From: Sternotherus odoratus
Lineage: Eukaryota; Chordata; Testudines; Kinosternidae
Assembly (NCBI GenBank): GCA_032164245.1
Contig: JAVMKO010000010.1
Coordinates: 684,501 to 748,500, forward strand
Direction: 5' to 3'
DNA: 64,000 nt
This document shows positions 1-16,540 of this stretch, one piece after another. The position numbers and the translations under genes were made by a program. Every line of letters begins with the position of its first letter. The first letter of the stretch is position 1. A model generated the notes under the pieces. It was not told the DNA's origin. It ran no database searches and saw nothing but the letters and a program-made list of their open reading frames with translations.

Positions 1-149
1 CTCTATGCACCTCCCAGGAAGCAGCCGGCATGTCCCCCCTCCGGCCCCTACACGTAGGGCAGGGGTGGGGAAATATAGGGCCCGCGAGCCGGATCCAGCC
101 CCATGGGTAATTTCATCCGCCCCATGGTGCCCCCACCCTCCCGCCCCTA

Positions 150-4802
<4,653 letters not shown>

Positions 4803-5860
4803 GGCCGCCGGCCTGGCTGCGCCGAGGGGGCTCTGCTCTCCGGGGATGGCCAGGCTCCAGGACACCAGTGGGCAGGGGCTGGTCTGAGGCTGCTGCCTCC
4901 CGTGTCCTTCCCGGACGGCCGCGGTCGAAAAGCCAGTGGAAGGGGAGCTGAGCTGAGCTGCTCCTCAAGGGGATTACGGGGGATTGGGAGGCTCCGGCCA
5001 GCCCTGGCCATCTGTTCCTGCCGCGGGCTGGACTGCCCAGGACCCTGCGATGGGCTACCCGCCTGCACACGCTCCTTGCCCCCAGCTGACGCCAGACACA
5101 CACAGAGCTGCCCTGGACAGCTCCCACCCCCCGCAGAACACAGCCCCCTCCACACCCCCGTGCCACTGACTGCCCCACACCGTCCAGTGGGGAGACTCCC
5201 CCCGCTCGGGATTAGGGCTGCTAATTGACTCAGGATTTCCAGACTCCCCTCCTGGAGGGTAGCCCAGGAGACGGGGAGGGCCCTGCCCCCAGTCTCCCCA
5301 TGGAGAAGGCCAGGCCAGGTAGCCCAAGCCCTGGCCACAGGAGGCAGCAAACCCAGACTCCTTCAGGACACACTGCAGCTCCCCGGAGCCCTTCCTGCGC
5401 CCCAGGCCTCACCTGGAAGGGCAGGACATGTCAACTGGGCTGAACCCCCTGGGGCTGGCCCCACGGATCCCACCAGGAGGCCCAGGCAGTGTGGCCTAGG
5501 GAGAGGGAAGGGAGAGGTTACATCACCCAGCCCCTGCAATGCAGGTGGGCCAGGGAGAGGACATGGGCACCAACTGGCTCCTACCTGGAGCTCTGATGCA
5601 TTTGCTAGTCATCAGGCCTCATGCCCTGCCCTGATCCAGATTGCGCCCCGCCCAAGGGGGCACCCCCTTAGCAGCAGCAGGACGCAGAGATCTCCTAGCC
5701 ACACTTCGGAGCAATCCCAGCTGGCCAGAGCAGCAAACCACCGTCCTGAGCGGTGGCACACAACAGGCTCTGCTGCTGGTTTCTTCACCGTAGCTCCACG
5801 GACGGGTTTGTGGTGAGCGGTTTGGGGCAGCTCCTGGATGCCGTGGGATTTGGAGGAGTG
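4803..5860. other. SERINC4 5' flank, no gene recognised
   Basis: This sequence lies upstream of the first recognised SERINC4 coding exon. It is GC-rich to about 5,500 and has no ORF with a recognisable domain. A noncoding first exon and promoter probably lie here but cannot be placed. Confidence 0.3.
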
Positions 5861-7349
5861 ATGTGCGTGCCCATGACTCAGCTGGCATCACTGAAACCTG
5901 GTGGGATGGCTGCAAATCACTGGCTCTGACCTGCTCAGGAAGGCAGGAGTGGGTACGGGGGGGGGGGGGCCTCAAACACCACCTGCTGTTCCGATTGACT
6001 GATAACTCCCATCCCGGCATCTCAATGCATCTGGAGCAATGTGCTAACGAATAGAGCACCACTGGGGATACTGGCGGGCATCTGTTACAGACCACGAATG
6101 AAACCAGGGTGCTCCTAAGGCACCGTTCTGTAATGTGGGGAAAGCAATGCTCTGTTATGGCAGAGGACTGCAGCCAGGGAGACATGCCAGAGGTCTCATG
6201 CAGCCACTAGTAAAACGTCACTGGCGCTTTTATACACGATGGCTGACGAGTGTCTAATGCAGGTGGGACTGCAGCCAATGTGGAGCTACCCTATCTTGGA
6301 CAAAAATTCATTACTCACTGGACTGGAAGTTGACGGTTGCCTAGGGACCAGTGATCATCATTTGATTACATTCGCTATATAACCAGTTGGGACTGTGCTC
6401 CATTTGGCCATATTGAATGTACTCAAATATAGATACACTTGGTGCTTCAAAAGGGCTAATTTCCCCAAGCTGAGGAACAGAACAAGTGAAATTAATGGAG
6501 AGGAAAAATGTAGACTGCAAAATGTGACCGAACATGGAGAGCTCTTTAAAAGAGTTTATTACAGGGTCAAAGAGACAATTCCACAATAGAGAAAGGAACA
6601 GCTTTGATTAAAAACCCATCCTGGTTCAGAGGGGAAGTGAAGGCAGCAATTAGAAACAGAGCAAAATTTGAAAGGGGAGGTGAAGACATCATAGGGAAAA
6701 AATCCATGTCTGGCAGGCTAAAGACAACTAGGTTTTTTTAACTAGATCAGAAGAAGTAAAATCCAAATATTGGCATAGGCCCATTACTAGATGGAGATGG
6801 TAAATTTGTTAATTGTACTGCAAAGGCAGAAATACATATTTCTGTTCTGTATTTGGAAAGAAGCAGAATTACATACTCATGTCACGTGAGGTTGATTAAG
6901 TATTTTCCAGTCCATATGTAATTAAGTGATGATGTCAAATAAATTCTACAGGGTATAAATATTTTAAATCATCAGACCAAGATAACATACAGCCAAGAGT
7001 TCTAAAAGAGGTGGCCGAGATCTCTCACCTGCTGATGTTAATGTTTAATAAATCTTGGAATGCTGGGGAAATTCCGGAAGATTAGAAGAGTGCTAATGTG
7101 GTGCCAATATTCAAAAGGGGCAAAGGGGATGACCTGGATAATTAATGGCCAGTTTGCTTGTCATCAATCCTAGTCAAAATAATGGAAACACTGATCTGGG
7201 ATTCACTCAATAAAGAATTCAAGTCTAGAAATCTAATTAACATCAGTCTACATGGTTTTATGAACTACTGGTCATTTCCCACAGACCTGATTTCTTTCCT
7301 TGAAGAGATTAAATTTGGTTGATCAAGGTAACTATGGTGATGTAATGTA

Positions 7350-8085
7350 CAGTGAAACCCCGATTTAACGGACCCCGATTTAACGGACTTCGGATGCAAC
7401 GGACAAAATTTAGGAGCAAGTCCGATGCATCCAAAATCCGTTAAATTGGGGGCTGGCTGCCGGCTCCCGGCTGCCGCCGGGGTCCAGGCAGCGGGCGGGC
7501 TGCCTGCTGGCTCCCCGCTGCCAGCCCGCCAGGGTCCCGGCTGCTGGGACCCGGGCGGGAGCCGTCAGCCAGCCCGCCCGGGTCCCGGCTGCTGGCTGCC
7601 GCCCGGGTCCCAGCAACCGGGACCCGGGCGGGTGGGCTGCTAGCTGCCGCCGGGGTCCCGGCAGGCGGGATCCGGGCGGGCGGGTTGACAGCTCCCGCCC
7701 GGCTCCCGGCAGCGGGGAACCGGGCGGCCGGGTTGACAGCTCCCGCCCGGCTCCTGGCAGCGGGGAGCCGGGCGGGCGGGTTGACGGCTCCCGCCCGGGT
7801 CCCAGCAGCGGGGAGCCGGGCGGGCGGGTTGACGGCTCCCGCCCGGGTCCCAGCAGCTGGGGTCCCGGGCGGGTGGGTTGCTGGCTGCTGCCGGGCGGGC
7901 TGACTCCCGGCTCCCGGACGTGATAAGTAAAACCTCTATATAAGGGACTAATTTGGGTGAGGGGGTGTCCGTTAAAGCCAAAAGTCCTGTTATTTAATGA
8001 TTTTAAAAAATTATTAAATAACGGACTTTCGGCTTTAACGGACACCCCCTCGCCCGAATTAGTCTGTTATATCGAGGTTTCACTG
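7350..8085. mobile_element. Pogo/Tigger-type MITE with an internal minisatellite
   Basis: Terminal inverted repeats begin CAGTGAAACCCCGATTTAAC at 7,350 and, on the opposite strand, CAGTGAAACCTCGATATAAC from 8,085. TA dinucleotides flank both sides (7,348-7,349 and 8,086-8,087), as expected for Tc1/mariner-pogo elements. Close to each end is an inner inverted segment containing TTTAACGGAC. No transposase is present; the interior is the 48-bp GC-rich array at 7,440-7,910. It sits inside the reverse transcriptase of the flanking CR1. Confidence 0.8.
7440..7915. repeat. GC-rich minisatellite, about 48-bp unit
   Basis: Repeated CCGGGCGGGCGGGTTGACGG-type units recur with 48-bp spacing (GGTTGAC at 7,683, 7,731, 7,779 and 7,827), with more degenerate copies to the left. 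Because 48 is divisible by three, the minus strand shows a 211-codon repetitive open frame (16-residue Pro/Gly/Arg repeats), which is best read as an artefact of the array. Confidence 0.8.
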
Positions 8086-8740
8086 TACTCAGATTTTAGT
8101 AAGGCATTTCATGCTGCATGGTATTTTGATTAACTAACTAGCGCTATACAATATTAATCAATCGCGTGTTAAGTGGATTAAGAACCGGCTATATGCCCGA
8201 TCTCAAAACAGAGTTGTCCATGGACTCATCATTCAACTGGGAGTTTTTAGGGAGGCTCCACAGGGGTCAGTACTAGGCTTGATGATGCTCCACATTTTGA
8301 TCAGTGATCTGGAGGTAACTATCAAATCCCTGCAGATCACGTCTGTGGATGAACAAGGGTTGGTGGAGTGGTAACTAACAGTGAGGACAGAGCCATCGGG
8401 ATCGCTTGGGAACCTGGGCCCATCGAATACGTGCATCTTAATCCCGCCAAATACAAGAGTGTGTGTCCAGGAAAAGGACAGTCAGCTATGCCCACGGGAT
8501 GGGGAGCTGTCTCCTGGGAAGATGTAGCTCCAAGAAAGCTTGTGGGGTGACAGAGGATGGTCCAGGGAGACCCGGGTTCAGTGCCTGGCTCTGCCAGAGA
8601 CTCCCAACGTGCCCCTGGGACAGTCTTGGCGTCTCTGCAGGGGGCTGACAGCGCAGCCCTGCTGTGCCAGGGTTGGGAAGATAAACCCAGGAAGGACTGC
8701 CGGGTGCTCAGCCAGCTGGTAACGGGGAAGACATGTACCA

Positions 8741-10465
8741 GTGGGAGGTAGGTGGGATAGTGGGTCAGGCCATCCACAGGGTCTCCCAAGGCGGGGCAGT
8801 AGCAACCAGAGCCCAGGTGATGCTTTGGACGTATAAACAGCTGAGGAGGGAGGGGACTCAACATACCAGCTGCTTTAAGGCTGTTTGACCCGGTGGAACA
8901 GGACAGCCGAACTCAAACCAGCCACTGTCCATGCTGAGCATTGCCCTCCATTGCTCTGTGCTCCGTGCCTGGCTGCACCAGGGCCTCACCGTGTCAGGCA
9001 CCGAACAGACGAGCCGGCCCAGCCCCACAGTGCCACAACTGGAGAACACAGAGGGACAGCTGGAGCACAGAGTGACACAAGCGACAGCTGGAACAGGGCC
9101 AGGGCCAGGGCCAGGGCCAGGGCACACCCCCCCCCCCCCACGGGGCTCTGCAGCCATGGACGTTGAACGGTTCTACCCAAAAGCCAGCGGCTGGAAGCAG
9201 GAACCGAACAGGAGAGACTGCGGGTGGTGCTCTCCAGCACCCGAAGGAGGGGTCCGGGGAGAGGAGAGAGGGCGAGGGGCCCAGGGCTCTCAGGAGCACC
9301 TGTGCGGAGTCACTCTTCCCGTGCTGTCTCCCTGTACAGTGTGTGCGTCCGTGAGAAGTCCCTGCACACCGCCTGCGTTCCCGACGCACCTGCCAGGTGT
9401 CTGAAGGGAGAACCTGGGGGCCAGGCGGGGGTTGTGGGGCTGGGGCACTGCAGAGGCTCATATCCCAGGAAGGGTTCAGACGGGGAGGCTGCACACGAGC
9501 AGACCCAGAGACGGGGGCCTGAACGCTGCCCTGACCCAGCCAGCTTGGGAGTGGGTGGGAGCCAATTGCAGCCAGCTGCTGCCCCTGCACGAGAGGGACT
9601 GAGTCAAGGCTGTGAAGGACGATCAGCCTCTAGGGGAGGATGAGCAGACAGCAAGTGTGAAAAATCAGGACAGGGGTGCGTGTGTGTGTGTGAAATAGGA
9701 GCCTAGGGAAGAAAAAGACCCGAAAAATCAGGACTTCTGGTCACCTGCTCTAGGGCAGGCAGCGGAGTCGGGGGCACTAAACTCCCCCTTTGCGCCAAAC
9801 CCGGCCTCCTTCCCAGCAGCTCGCCCAGTTAGCGTCTCTGCGGCGCCTGGCCTGGGTGGCTCTGAGCAGAAAGGCGGGTGAGGGGTAGAGCAGGGCAGGC
9901 GGGGAGGATCCCCGGGGGCAGGGACGTGCGCAATGGTCATCCCCACATCACACCCTGGCTGCCTGGGGGACACGCTGGGAAAGGAGGCGATTGGTTCTCA
10001 GCCCCGCTCGCTAGCCACAGACATGGGGCTCAGGCTCCCGCGGGCCGACGGGGAAGGAGCTCGGGCAGGTGCCTGATGTGCTGGGGCTCTGGGTCTGAAA
10101 CACCCTGGGGTGCGGCATCCAGCATCAGCACGCGAGGCGTCGGCTGGCACCGGGGCAGGGAGAGCGCCCAGCGCCCAGGGCAGGGAGAGAGGCCACAAAG
10201 CGGGCGGGGGCAGGGAAGCAGGCACACACCACGGGGAGGGCTGGGGCAGTGGGATTAAGACAGTAGAAGTCATGCTCACCAGGGAGCAGTCAGCAGTGAT
10301 GAGGCAGGAGTGATTGACAGGGAAGGGGACAGCGTGGGTCACAGTCCAGGCCAATGGCCAACTCCATACGGAGGTGGAAGCAAGAATTGGGAAGGAAATT
10401 GAGCTTTTCGGAGACTGGCAAATATTTTGAAAAAAGGAGAACACGAGAATCAAGATAAAGTTACA
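8741..10465. other. Intergenic, no gene recognised
   Basis: There is a short (GGGCCA)n run at about 9,090-9,122 followed by a C tract, and a short GT run near 9,678. Otherwise the DNA is GC-rich, with only short incidental open frames and no recognisable domain. Confidence 0.35.
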
Positions 10466-11145
10466 CACGGTCATTGTGAGCCCCGCACAGTCATTGTGAG
10501 CCCCGCACAGTCATTGTGAGCCCTGCAGAGAGGGTATGGTCACTGTGAGCCCCGCACGGTCACTGTGAGCCCCGCACGGTCACTGTGAGCCCCGCACGGT
10601 CACTGTGAGCCCCGCAGAGAGGGTATGGTCACTGTGAGCCCCGCAGAGAGGGTATGGTCACTGTGAGCCCCGCACGGTCACTGTGAGCCCCGCAGAGAGG
10701 GTATGGTCACTGTGAGCCCCGCACGGTCACTGTGAGCCCCGCACGGTCACTGTGAGCCCCGCAGAGAGGGTATGGTCACTGTGAGCCCCGCAGAGAGGGT
10801 ATGGTCACTGTGAGCCCCGCAGAGAGGGTATGGTCACTGTGAGCCCCGCACGGTCACTGTGAGACCCGCACAGTCATTGTGAGCCCCGCACGGTCACTGT
10901 GAGCCCCGCACGGTCATTGTGAGCCCCGCACGGTCACTGTGAGACCCGCACAGTCATTGTGAGCCCCGCACGGTCACTGTGAGCCCCGCACGGTCATTTG
11001 GTCACTGTGAGACCCGCACGGTCATTTGGTCACTGTGAGACCCGCACAGTCATTGTGAGCCCCGCACGGTCACTGTGAGCCCCGCACGGTCACTGTGAGC
11101 CCCGCACGGTCACTGTGAGCCCCGCAGAGCCCTGCACTGTCCTTG
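10466..11145. repeat. Two-type tandem array (20-bp and 29-bp units)
   Basis: About thirty units of CACTGTGAGCCCCGCACGGT (20 bp) are interspersed with a 29-bp variant that carries an extra AGAGAGGGTATGG before the next CACTGTGAG. The variant occurs singly and in runs of two or three in the left half. The right half has point variants (ATTGTGAG, GAGACCCGC) and two insertions of CATTTGGT. It is noncoding. Confidence 0.9.
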
Positions 11146-13090
11146 TGAGACCAGCACTGGTAGCTTCTTAGGAAAGTTAGCGAATGCTAGAAGCCCCCTC
11201 AGGAAGCGTAACCCCTTCCACCCAGAGGCTCGCAGGGAATACTCAGGGGAGACAAAGCAGCTAACACTGCCATGGTGCAAAGTCCTGGGCTGCAAACTGG
11301 AGAGACAAGGCCTGGAGAAAGGAGGCTGAAGTGGCCCGGGCGTGTTGTACCATATTCCTAGACAAGCCCTTGATGGATCCCACTTGGTGGAAGATGGACA
11401 CGGTGAGGACAGCGAGACGTTAACCCTTGATGCCGCTGTCAGGGAAGCGGAGGACAATGGAGCAAGACACACGGCATTAGAGAGATGGAGGGGGAAACGC
11501 TTGTGTCCCACGACACGAGAGCATCTGTCTAGTCTGAAGTGTATGGGGGGGGGGGACTTCTCTCCATCACGGGCACTCTCATCTGGGCTAGTGTCCCTCC
11601 CCATGTGGCTACTGAGAGAGCACCCCACGGCAAACACCGCTCCCGTGTTCCTGACCCACGGGCCTGTCCCTCGCTCGCAGCCCCAGAGCCGCCTGCATTT
11701 TCACCTCACACAGCCCAGCCACGCCTCCGAGCCCGGCCAGCCATCTTGGGAGCAGAGCAGCAGGGCTGGCCTGGGTCAGTCCTGGGATGGGACAAACCCA
11801 GGTGTTGCAGAGAGACACTGGTGATGAGCCACCACTGAGCCGTGCCCCAGCTTGGGGTGAACTGCGGGGGCTGAGTTTTGAATAAGCTTTGCCCCTGCCC
11901 GGGGGTACCTATCACATGGCATCCAGGCCAGAACCCCCTCTGGGGGAGTCCTAATTGGCTGGGCTGTGTTGCTGCACAGCTGTTAAAACAGCTGCCACAT
12001 CACACCCCAGAAGTGGCTGCAGTTTCCTGAGGGCAGAGATCCCTGGGGTGGTTCAGAGACAAGCCCGGTCGAGACCAGCAGGGTGTGCCTGGTGGCTCCT
12101 GGAAGGGGCCACGCTCCGGCTTACCTGTGCCTTACAGCAGCTGGCCACCATCCCTGCAGGCCTGGAGCCACCAGCTCCCTAGTGGAGATGCCGGATGTGC
12201 TGCTCCAGCCTCTGGTCACCAGTCCTGGGGCGTCTGGCCCTGTCTATCCTGCCAACAGCACATCCCTGCAGAACAGGCGGAGACGGGCAACTGCCCCCAG
12301 CAACTCTGAAAGCCTAGCCAAAGTGGAAGCCAATTAGGCAGCAGCCTGTGATTGGCTGAGGCTTGGTAGACCCGCCCCCATCCATGATCTCTGGAGGACT
12401 CTTGTCTTTCCATCAAGAGTGATTAAACTGGGAACCAAATCAGTCTCTTTAACCCTCTTACCCAGCAGAAATAGAGAGATTAGCAATCCCTGGAAAGGAG
12501 TCGGCTCCCGCCAGCACAGACAGCCCCAGCTGCTGGGCACACCCCAGGTCAGGCACAGAAAGTGCAGTGAGAGCAAAGGGACATGTGAGATGCCCAGTGC
12601 AGGCAGCGAGAACAGAGCCTCCTTGGCCTCCCGCTGCGCAGTGGCTGGCGGATCCCCATGGGACAGGGACGCAGACACCGCCTGGCTGAGAGCGAGAGCT
12701 GCCGCTGGAGGTCCTAGTCCCACATCAGCACTGGAGAAATAGTCACTAAATCAGCTCTGTGGGGCAAGGACCAGCAGTCCGGAGCCCATTTCAACCTGTT
12801 ACAACCAACTGTCTTATCCTGGCCCCTCCGGCCTGGGGAACGGACAGCCGCAGGATCAGGGCAAAGTAAAGTACCTGGAGGGAAAACTCTTACCCCGGTC
12901 AGGTTCGAAACAACCGGTATCAGTGCAAGAAAGGGACATGGGGTCTGAGCGCCCTACTCTGTGCGGAGCTGCGGTCAGAAGAGCAAAGATGTTGGGGCGT
13001 GGAAGGAATGGGATGGAAAAGTACCCAGAGAAGAGTTTAATACTTTCTAAATATCTCTGGAGCAGCCTCACTTGGATCCTGTGCACAGCC
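11146..13090. other. Intergenic, no gene recognised
   Basis: Mixed-composition DNA with a short poly-G run near 11,550. No coding domain, RNA gene or complete transposon was recognised. Old interspersed repeats are likely but I cannot name them. Confidence 0.3.
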
Positions 13091-13560
13091 CAAGTCACCC
13101 TGTCGCATAAAGGGTCTAGCAGAACTAGAGGGGCTCAGAGAAGGGTGGAGAGAACATTGGGGCCTGCAGAAATTGCCCTATGAATGCAGATTGAAGAGGC
13201 TGGACTGATACTCTAGGGAGGAGACCAGTAAGAGGGGCTGTTCTCCCTGTCTCGTAACACAACAACGAGGGGGTTCCCTAGTGACACTGAAAGGTGAGCA
13301 ATTTAAAATCTGGGCAAGGAAACAACTTCTTCACTAACCTGAGGAACTCAGACTGAGGAACTCATGGCCACAGGAAGTCATTGTGGCTAAGAAGGGGTTG
13401 GGCAGTTCTATGGAGAACAAGAATGCTCAGTTACCCTAGTTAATGCAACCAACTGAGCGGTAAATGTTCTGCTCCAAGGCTTAAGCCGCTCTCCACCTAT
13501 CAAGGATCAGACTGTACCTGTGAGGGGACCGACATTGGAATCAGTGGAAGCTGTATGAAA
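13091..13560 (+). mobile_element. LINE 3' fragment (CR1/L2-like), degenerate
   Basis: The text resembles the C-terminal RT/3' region of CR1-group LINEs: a segment with GCAGATTGAAGAGGCTGGAC, then AGGAAACAACTTCTTCACTA, then CTCATGGCCACAGGAAGTCA followed by TTGTGGCTAAGAAGG. Family assignment is by resemblance only. No intact frame is seen. Confidence 0.5.
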
Positions 13561-13846
13561 CTGAGACAGTTGATGTAGGGTTGTGTTCTGCTCCATGGGG
13601 GGAGGGCTAACCTAGCTCCTCCAGCAAATAACACCAGGGCTGATTTCACCTGAGCCTGGAAGCGCCACCCCTGGGGCTGGTTTCCATACCCCGGTCAAAG
13701 CACAGTGGGTTAAATACAGAAGGCTGATCAGAGCAGTCTGACACCCCAACACTGTTATAAACGGACAGTTCAAGAGGATACTGTTTCTCGATTGCTTTTT
13801 TGACTTGGAGCTAAATTCTGGCAGTTTCCTGTCACAGCTGGTGAAC

Positions 13847-14996
13847 TTACTCCTCAGCAGCGATCCTTTGCTTCCGCAGCCATCGAATTTCTGCTAGTTT
13901 CTGTTTCTGCTCAAGTTGCCATTCATTTGCTGCAGCTTCTGTAGCACCGGGTAAGGGCTGTGCTCCTACCTCCGGATCGCTGGCCATAACAGCTCCCTCA
14001 GTTCTTGAGTTGTAGAATTCTTTCTGAAGCTTATTCCTTTTTCTGAACACAAATCTTCCAGGGCTTTTTTGCCAAAGCCCTCATATGCTCTTTGCACACC
14101 CATTGCAACTTTAACCAACCAAACTCTCTCTACCAAAATTCAACTTTGGATAGCACAGGGTTCTGATCCAAAGCTTAACTGACCGAGTTCTGTGGATCCT
14201 AGCACGACTACACCACTGTAACGGTGCTGGTTCTGGCGGGACCCAACTGAGAGTGCCAAGTCAGGACAAATTGTTTCAAGCAGGGCAGTTACAACCAAAA
14301 TCTGGGGTTTTTCCCTCTAAGACACCAAACCAGCCAAACAGAGAAGACTTTGGTTTCACCCCACTGGCTAGCCACACAAGCAATTCCCTTAGACTCCAGT
14401 TTCCCGGTATCACCAATATCCCAGCAAAAGAAAAAGCTTCTCCCGATCCTAAAGGGCCAAGCCCCAGACCCAGGACAATATACAAATCCAATCTTACCCA
14501 CAAATCATGCTGTTGCCAATCCTTTAGAATCTAAAATCTAAAGGTTTATTCATAAAAGGAAAAAGACATAGGTGAGGGTTAGGAATGGTTAAAGGAAATA
14601 AATTACATCCAGTGATGGCGAAGTCCTTGGTTCAGGCTTGTAGCAGTGATAGAATAAACTGCAGGTTCAAATCAAGTCTCTGGAATACAGCCACAGCTGG
14701 GATGGGTCCTTCAGTCCTTTGTGTAAAGTTTCTGTTGGTAGCAAAGTTCCTCCAGAGTAAGAAGCAGGACTGAAGACAAGATGGAGATGAGGCATCAGCC
14801 TTTTATAGTCTTTTCCAGGTGTAAAAACCTCTTTGTTCTTACTGTGGAAAATTACAGCAAAATGGAGTCTGCAGTCACATGAGCAAGTCCTTGCATACCT
14901 TGCTGAGTCACAAGGTGCATCTGCCTTCTCTCAATGGGTCAGTTGTGTAGCTGATGGTCCCTAATGGGCCGTCAGGGAGGCTAGGCAGAGCTAACA
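13847..14996 (-). mobile_element. LTR retroelement fragment: one LTR plus start of a gag-like region
   Basis: On the minus strand, a candidate LTR starts with TGTTAGC at 14,996. It contains a TATAAAA box (14,807-14,801) and an AATAAA signal (14,550-14,545) about 255 bp downstream, and ends near 14,250. Below it is a short open frame from an ATG at 14,103 to a stop near 13,966. An overlapping second frame (14,050-13,847) is rich in charged coiled-coil-like residues, so the gag-like start is broken by a frame change. No protease, RT, integrase or envelope is present and the second LTR was not found. It may be a Ty3/gypsy-type element or an endogenous retrovirus; I cannot decide. Confidence 0.5.
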
Positions 14997-15030
14997 CCAA
15001 CTTGCCTGGTCACCCAGAAGCATTGTATGA

Positions 15031-15682
15031 GGGCTTGGTTACACTGGCACTTTATAGCGCTATGAAGCCTCCAGGAGCGCTATAACTCACTACCCATCCA
15101 GACTGGCAAGGCATGCATTGCGCTATAAACCCACAAGTTATACCGCTCCTGGTAATCCTCCCTTCCTTGAGGAATAACAGCTATAGCATATTCACTATTG
15201 CAAGTGTGAATGGGCATTAAGATTACTATGCTAAAGTGATCTCTGGCAACGCCTCTGAGCCATGTAAGGCAATTGACATCTCTTCATTTGTTTTGAATTC
15301 GGCTGGAGGAATGCGGAAGTTTCTCTCTTAACTCGGCAGATAAGCACTGCAAATGTTTATGGAGTGAACCTGTGTGACCGAGAAAACTAGCAGGCTCTGA
15401 ATTTCAAAGGACACCCACTGACAAGACTCTCAGCCCGTAGAAAATCCCCTCGCTCTCTCCGTCCGCATACACACAACATGTTCTCCCTCACCTCTCTCGT
15501 TTGGAAAGCACGTTGCACCCAGCTGCATACTGGGATAGCTGTCCATAATGCACCACTCCCTGTGCTGCTGCAAGTGCTGCAAATGTGGCCACGCCAGAAC
15601 ACGCTATAGCGCTATACCTATTGCTGTATATGGGGACAGCTATAACCAAAAGCGCTATAATCCTGTAAGTGTAACCATGCCC
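15031..15682. mobile_element. MITE with long terminal inverted repeats, Harbinger-like
   Basis: The ends are inverted copies: GGGCTTGGTTACACTGGCAC at 15,031 and, read from 15,682 on the other strand, GGGCATGGTTACACTTACAG, both followed by a TATAGCGCT motif. The flanking trinucleotides are TGA and TAA, an eroded TWA-type target duplication suggestive of PIF/Harbinger. The interior has several AGCGCTATA motifs. It contains no transposase. Confidence 0.55.
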
Positions 15683-15699
15683 TAAGTTGGAGACACAGA

Positions 15700-16080
15700 C
15701 AGTATAGATCCAGTATTAATAACTTTAACTACAAAAATGATACATGCATACAGACAGCATCATCAGAACCAGCAAACCATAACCTGTTCTTAGACACCTC
15801 ATAGGACCCCTTTACATAAGATTTGGTGCCCCTACAGGACCTTGGTTGCAACAATGATCTATACAGTCCCAGTTCATGTCAATAACGTCACCCCCTGTCT
15901 GCGGTGCTGGGAACTGTGAGGTATCTCCATTGCCGTGGCAACTGGGAGCTTGGGGGCCCTGCCTCAGGTGGTACCTCCCAGCTCCCTGCAGCCTGGGGCT
16001 GAGTCAAGGACGTCAGGGATCCCGCCACCTCCATGACAAAATCGTGGCCACAGCCATAGCCCTGGGCACCGCGGTGCGGC
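15700..16080. other. HYPK 5' flank
   Basis: AT-richer DNA gives way to GC-rich DNA at about 15,940. No gene is recognised in this stretch. Confidence 0.3.
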
Positions 16081-16540
16081 AATGCCCGGGCCAGCCAGTG
16101 CCCTGAGCCGCCCCCGGGAGGGGGACACGGGTGCAGGGGTCGTGACCCCCCCAGCTAGGCTCGGAGAGACAGAGCCTGGGCCAGTCCCGGCGGCCCCCGC
16201 ACCGCGGCGCAATTCCCCTCCCGCCCGACGGGGGCGCCCGGCCGCTCTGCCCCGCCTGGCGCGGCTCGCTGGTTCCGCCGCCGCCACGGGCCCAAGTCTC
16301 GTGACCGGAAGCGGAAGTCCGGGGCCGGCGGCGCGATGGCGGCGGAGGGGGACGTGGAGCTGGAGCTGGAGACGGAGCCCAACGGGGCCGGGGGCGGCGC
16401 GGACGGGGCCGGGGGGCGGCCGGCGGAGAAGCCCCGGAAACACGACAGCGGCGCGGCGGACCTGGAGCGCGTCACGGACTATGCGGAGGAGAAGGAGATT
16501 CAGAGCTCGAACCTGGAGACGGTGCGGGCGGGGCGGGGCC
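16080..16540 (+). promoter_or_regulatory. HYPK: HYPK CpG-island promoter with tandem ETS-type sites
   Basis: This is a dense CpG region around the HYPK start codon. Two adjacent GGAA cores (ACCGGAAGCGGAAGT, 16,304-16,318) lie about 20 bp upstream of the ATG, matching ETS/GABP-type sites common in housekeeping promoters. No TATA box is seen. The transcription start is inferred to lie just upstream of or within this element. Confidence 0.6.

Larger units (their letters stand above)
5860..8740 (+). mobile_element. CR1 LINE, degenerate, interrupted by a pogo-type MITE
   Basis: Pieces of a CR1 non-LTR retrotransposon ORF2 are readable in order on the plus strand. They are the endonuclease motif GITETWWD near 5,885, an SDHH-like endonuclease end near 6,345 (TSDHHLIT-like, eroded), the RT start near 7,000-7,150 (LKEVAEISHLLMLMFNKSW-like), an RT segment at about 7,260-7,350 that resumes at 8,088 (SDFSKAFHA), and a further RT segment around 8,200-8,460 (LNPAKYKSV). 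Stops and frameshifts are frequent, so it is dead. The element at 7,350-8,085 is inserted into it. Confidence 0.7.

Noticed and set aside
7410..8045. 211-codon minus-strand frame with 16-residue repeats
   Set aside because: It falls inside the MITE's 48-bp array; the length divisible by three explains the open frame.
8885..9590. Possible exons in open frames between the CR1 and the tandem array
   Set aside because: No conserved domain, no consistent splice sites, and similar-length frames on both strands.
10466..11145. CRISPR-like repeat array
   Set aside because: The units are directly adjacent without unique spacers, and this is a vertebrate genome; it is a minisatellite.
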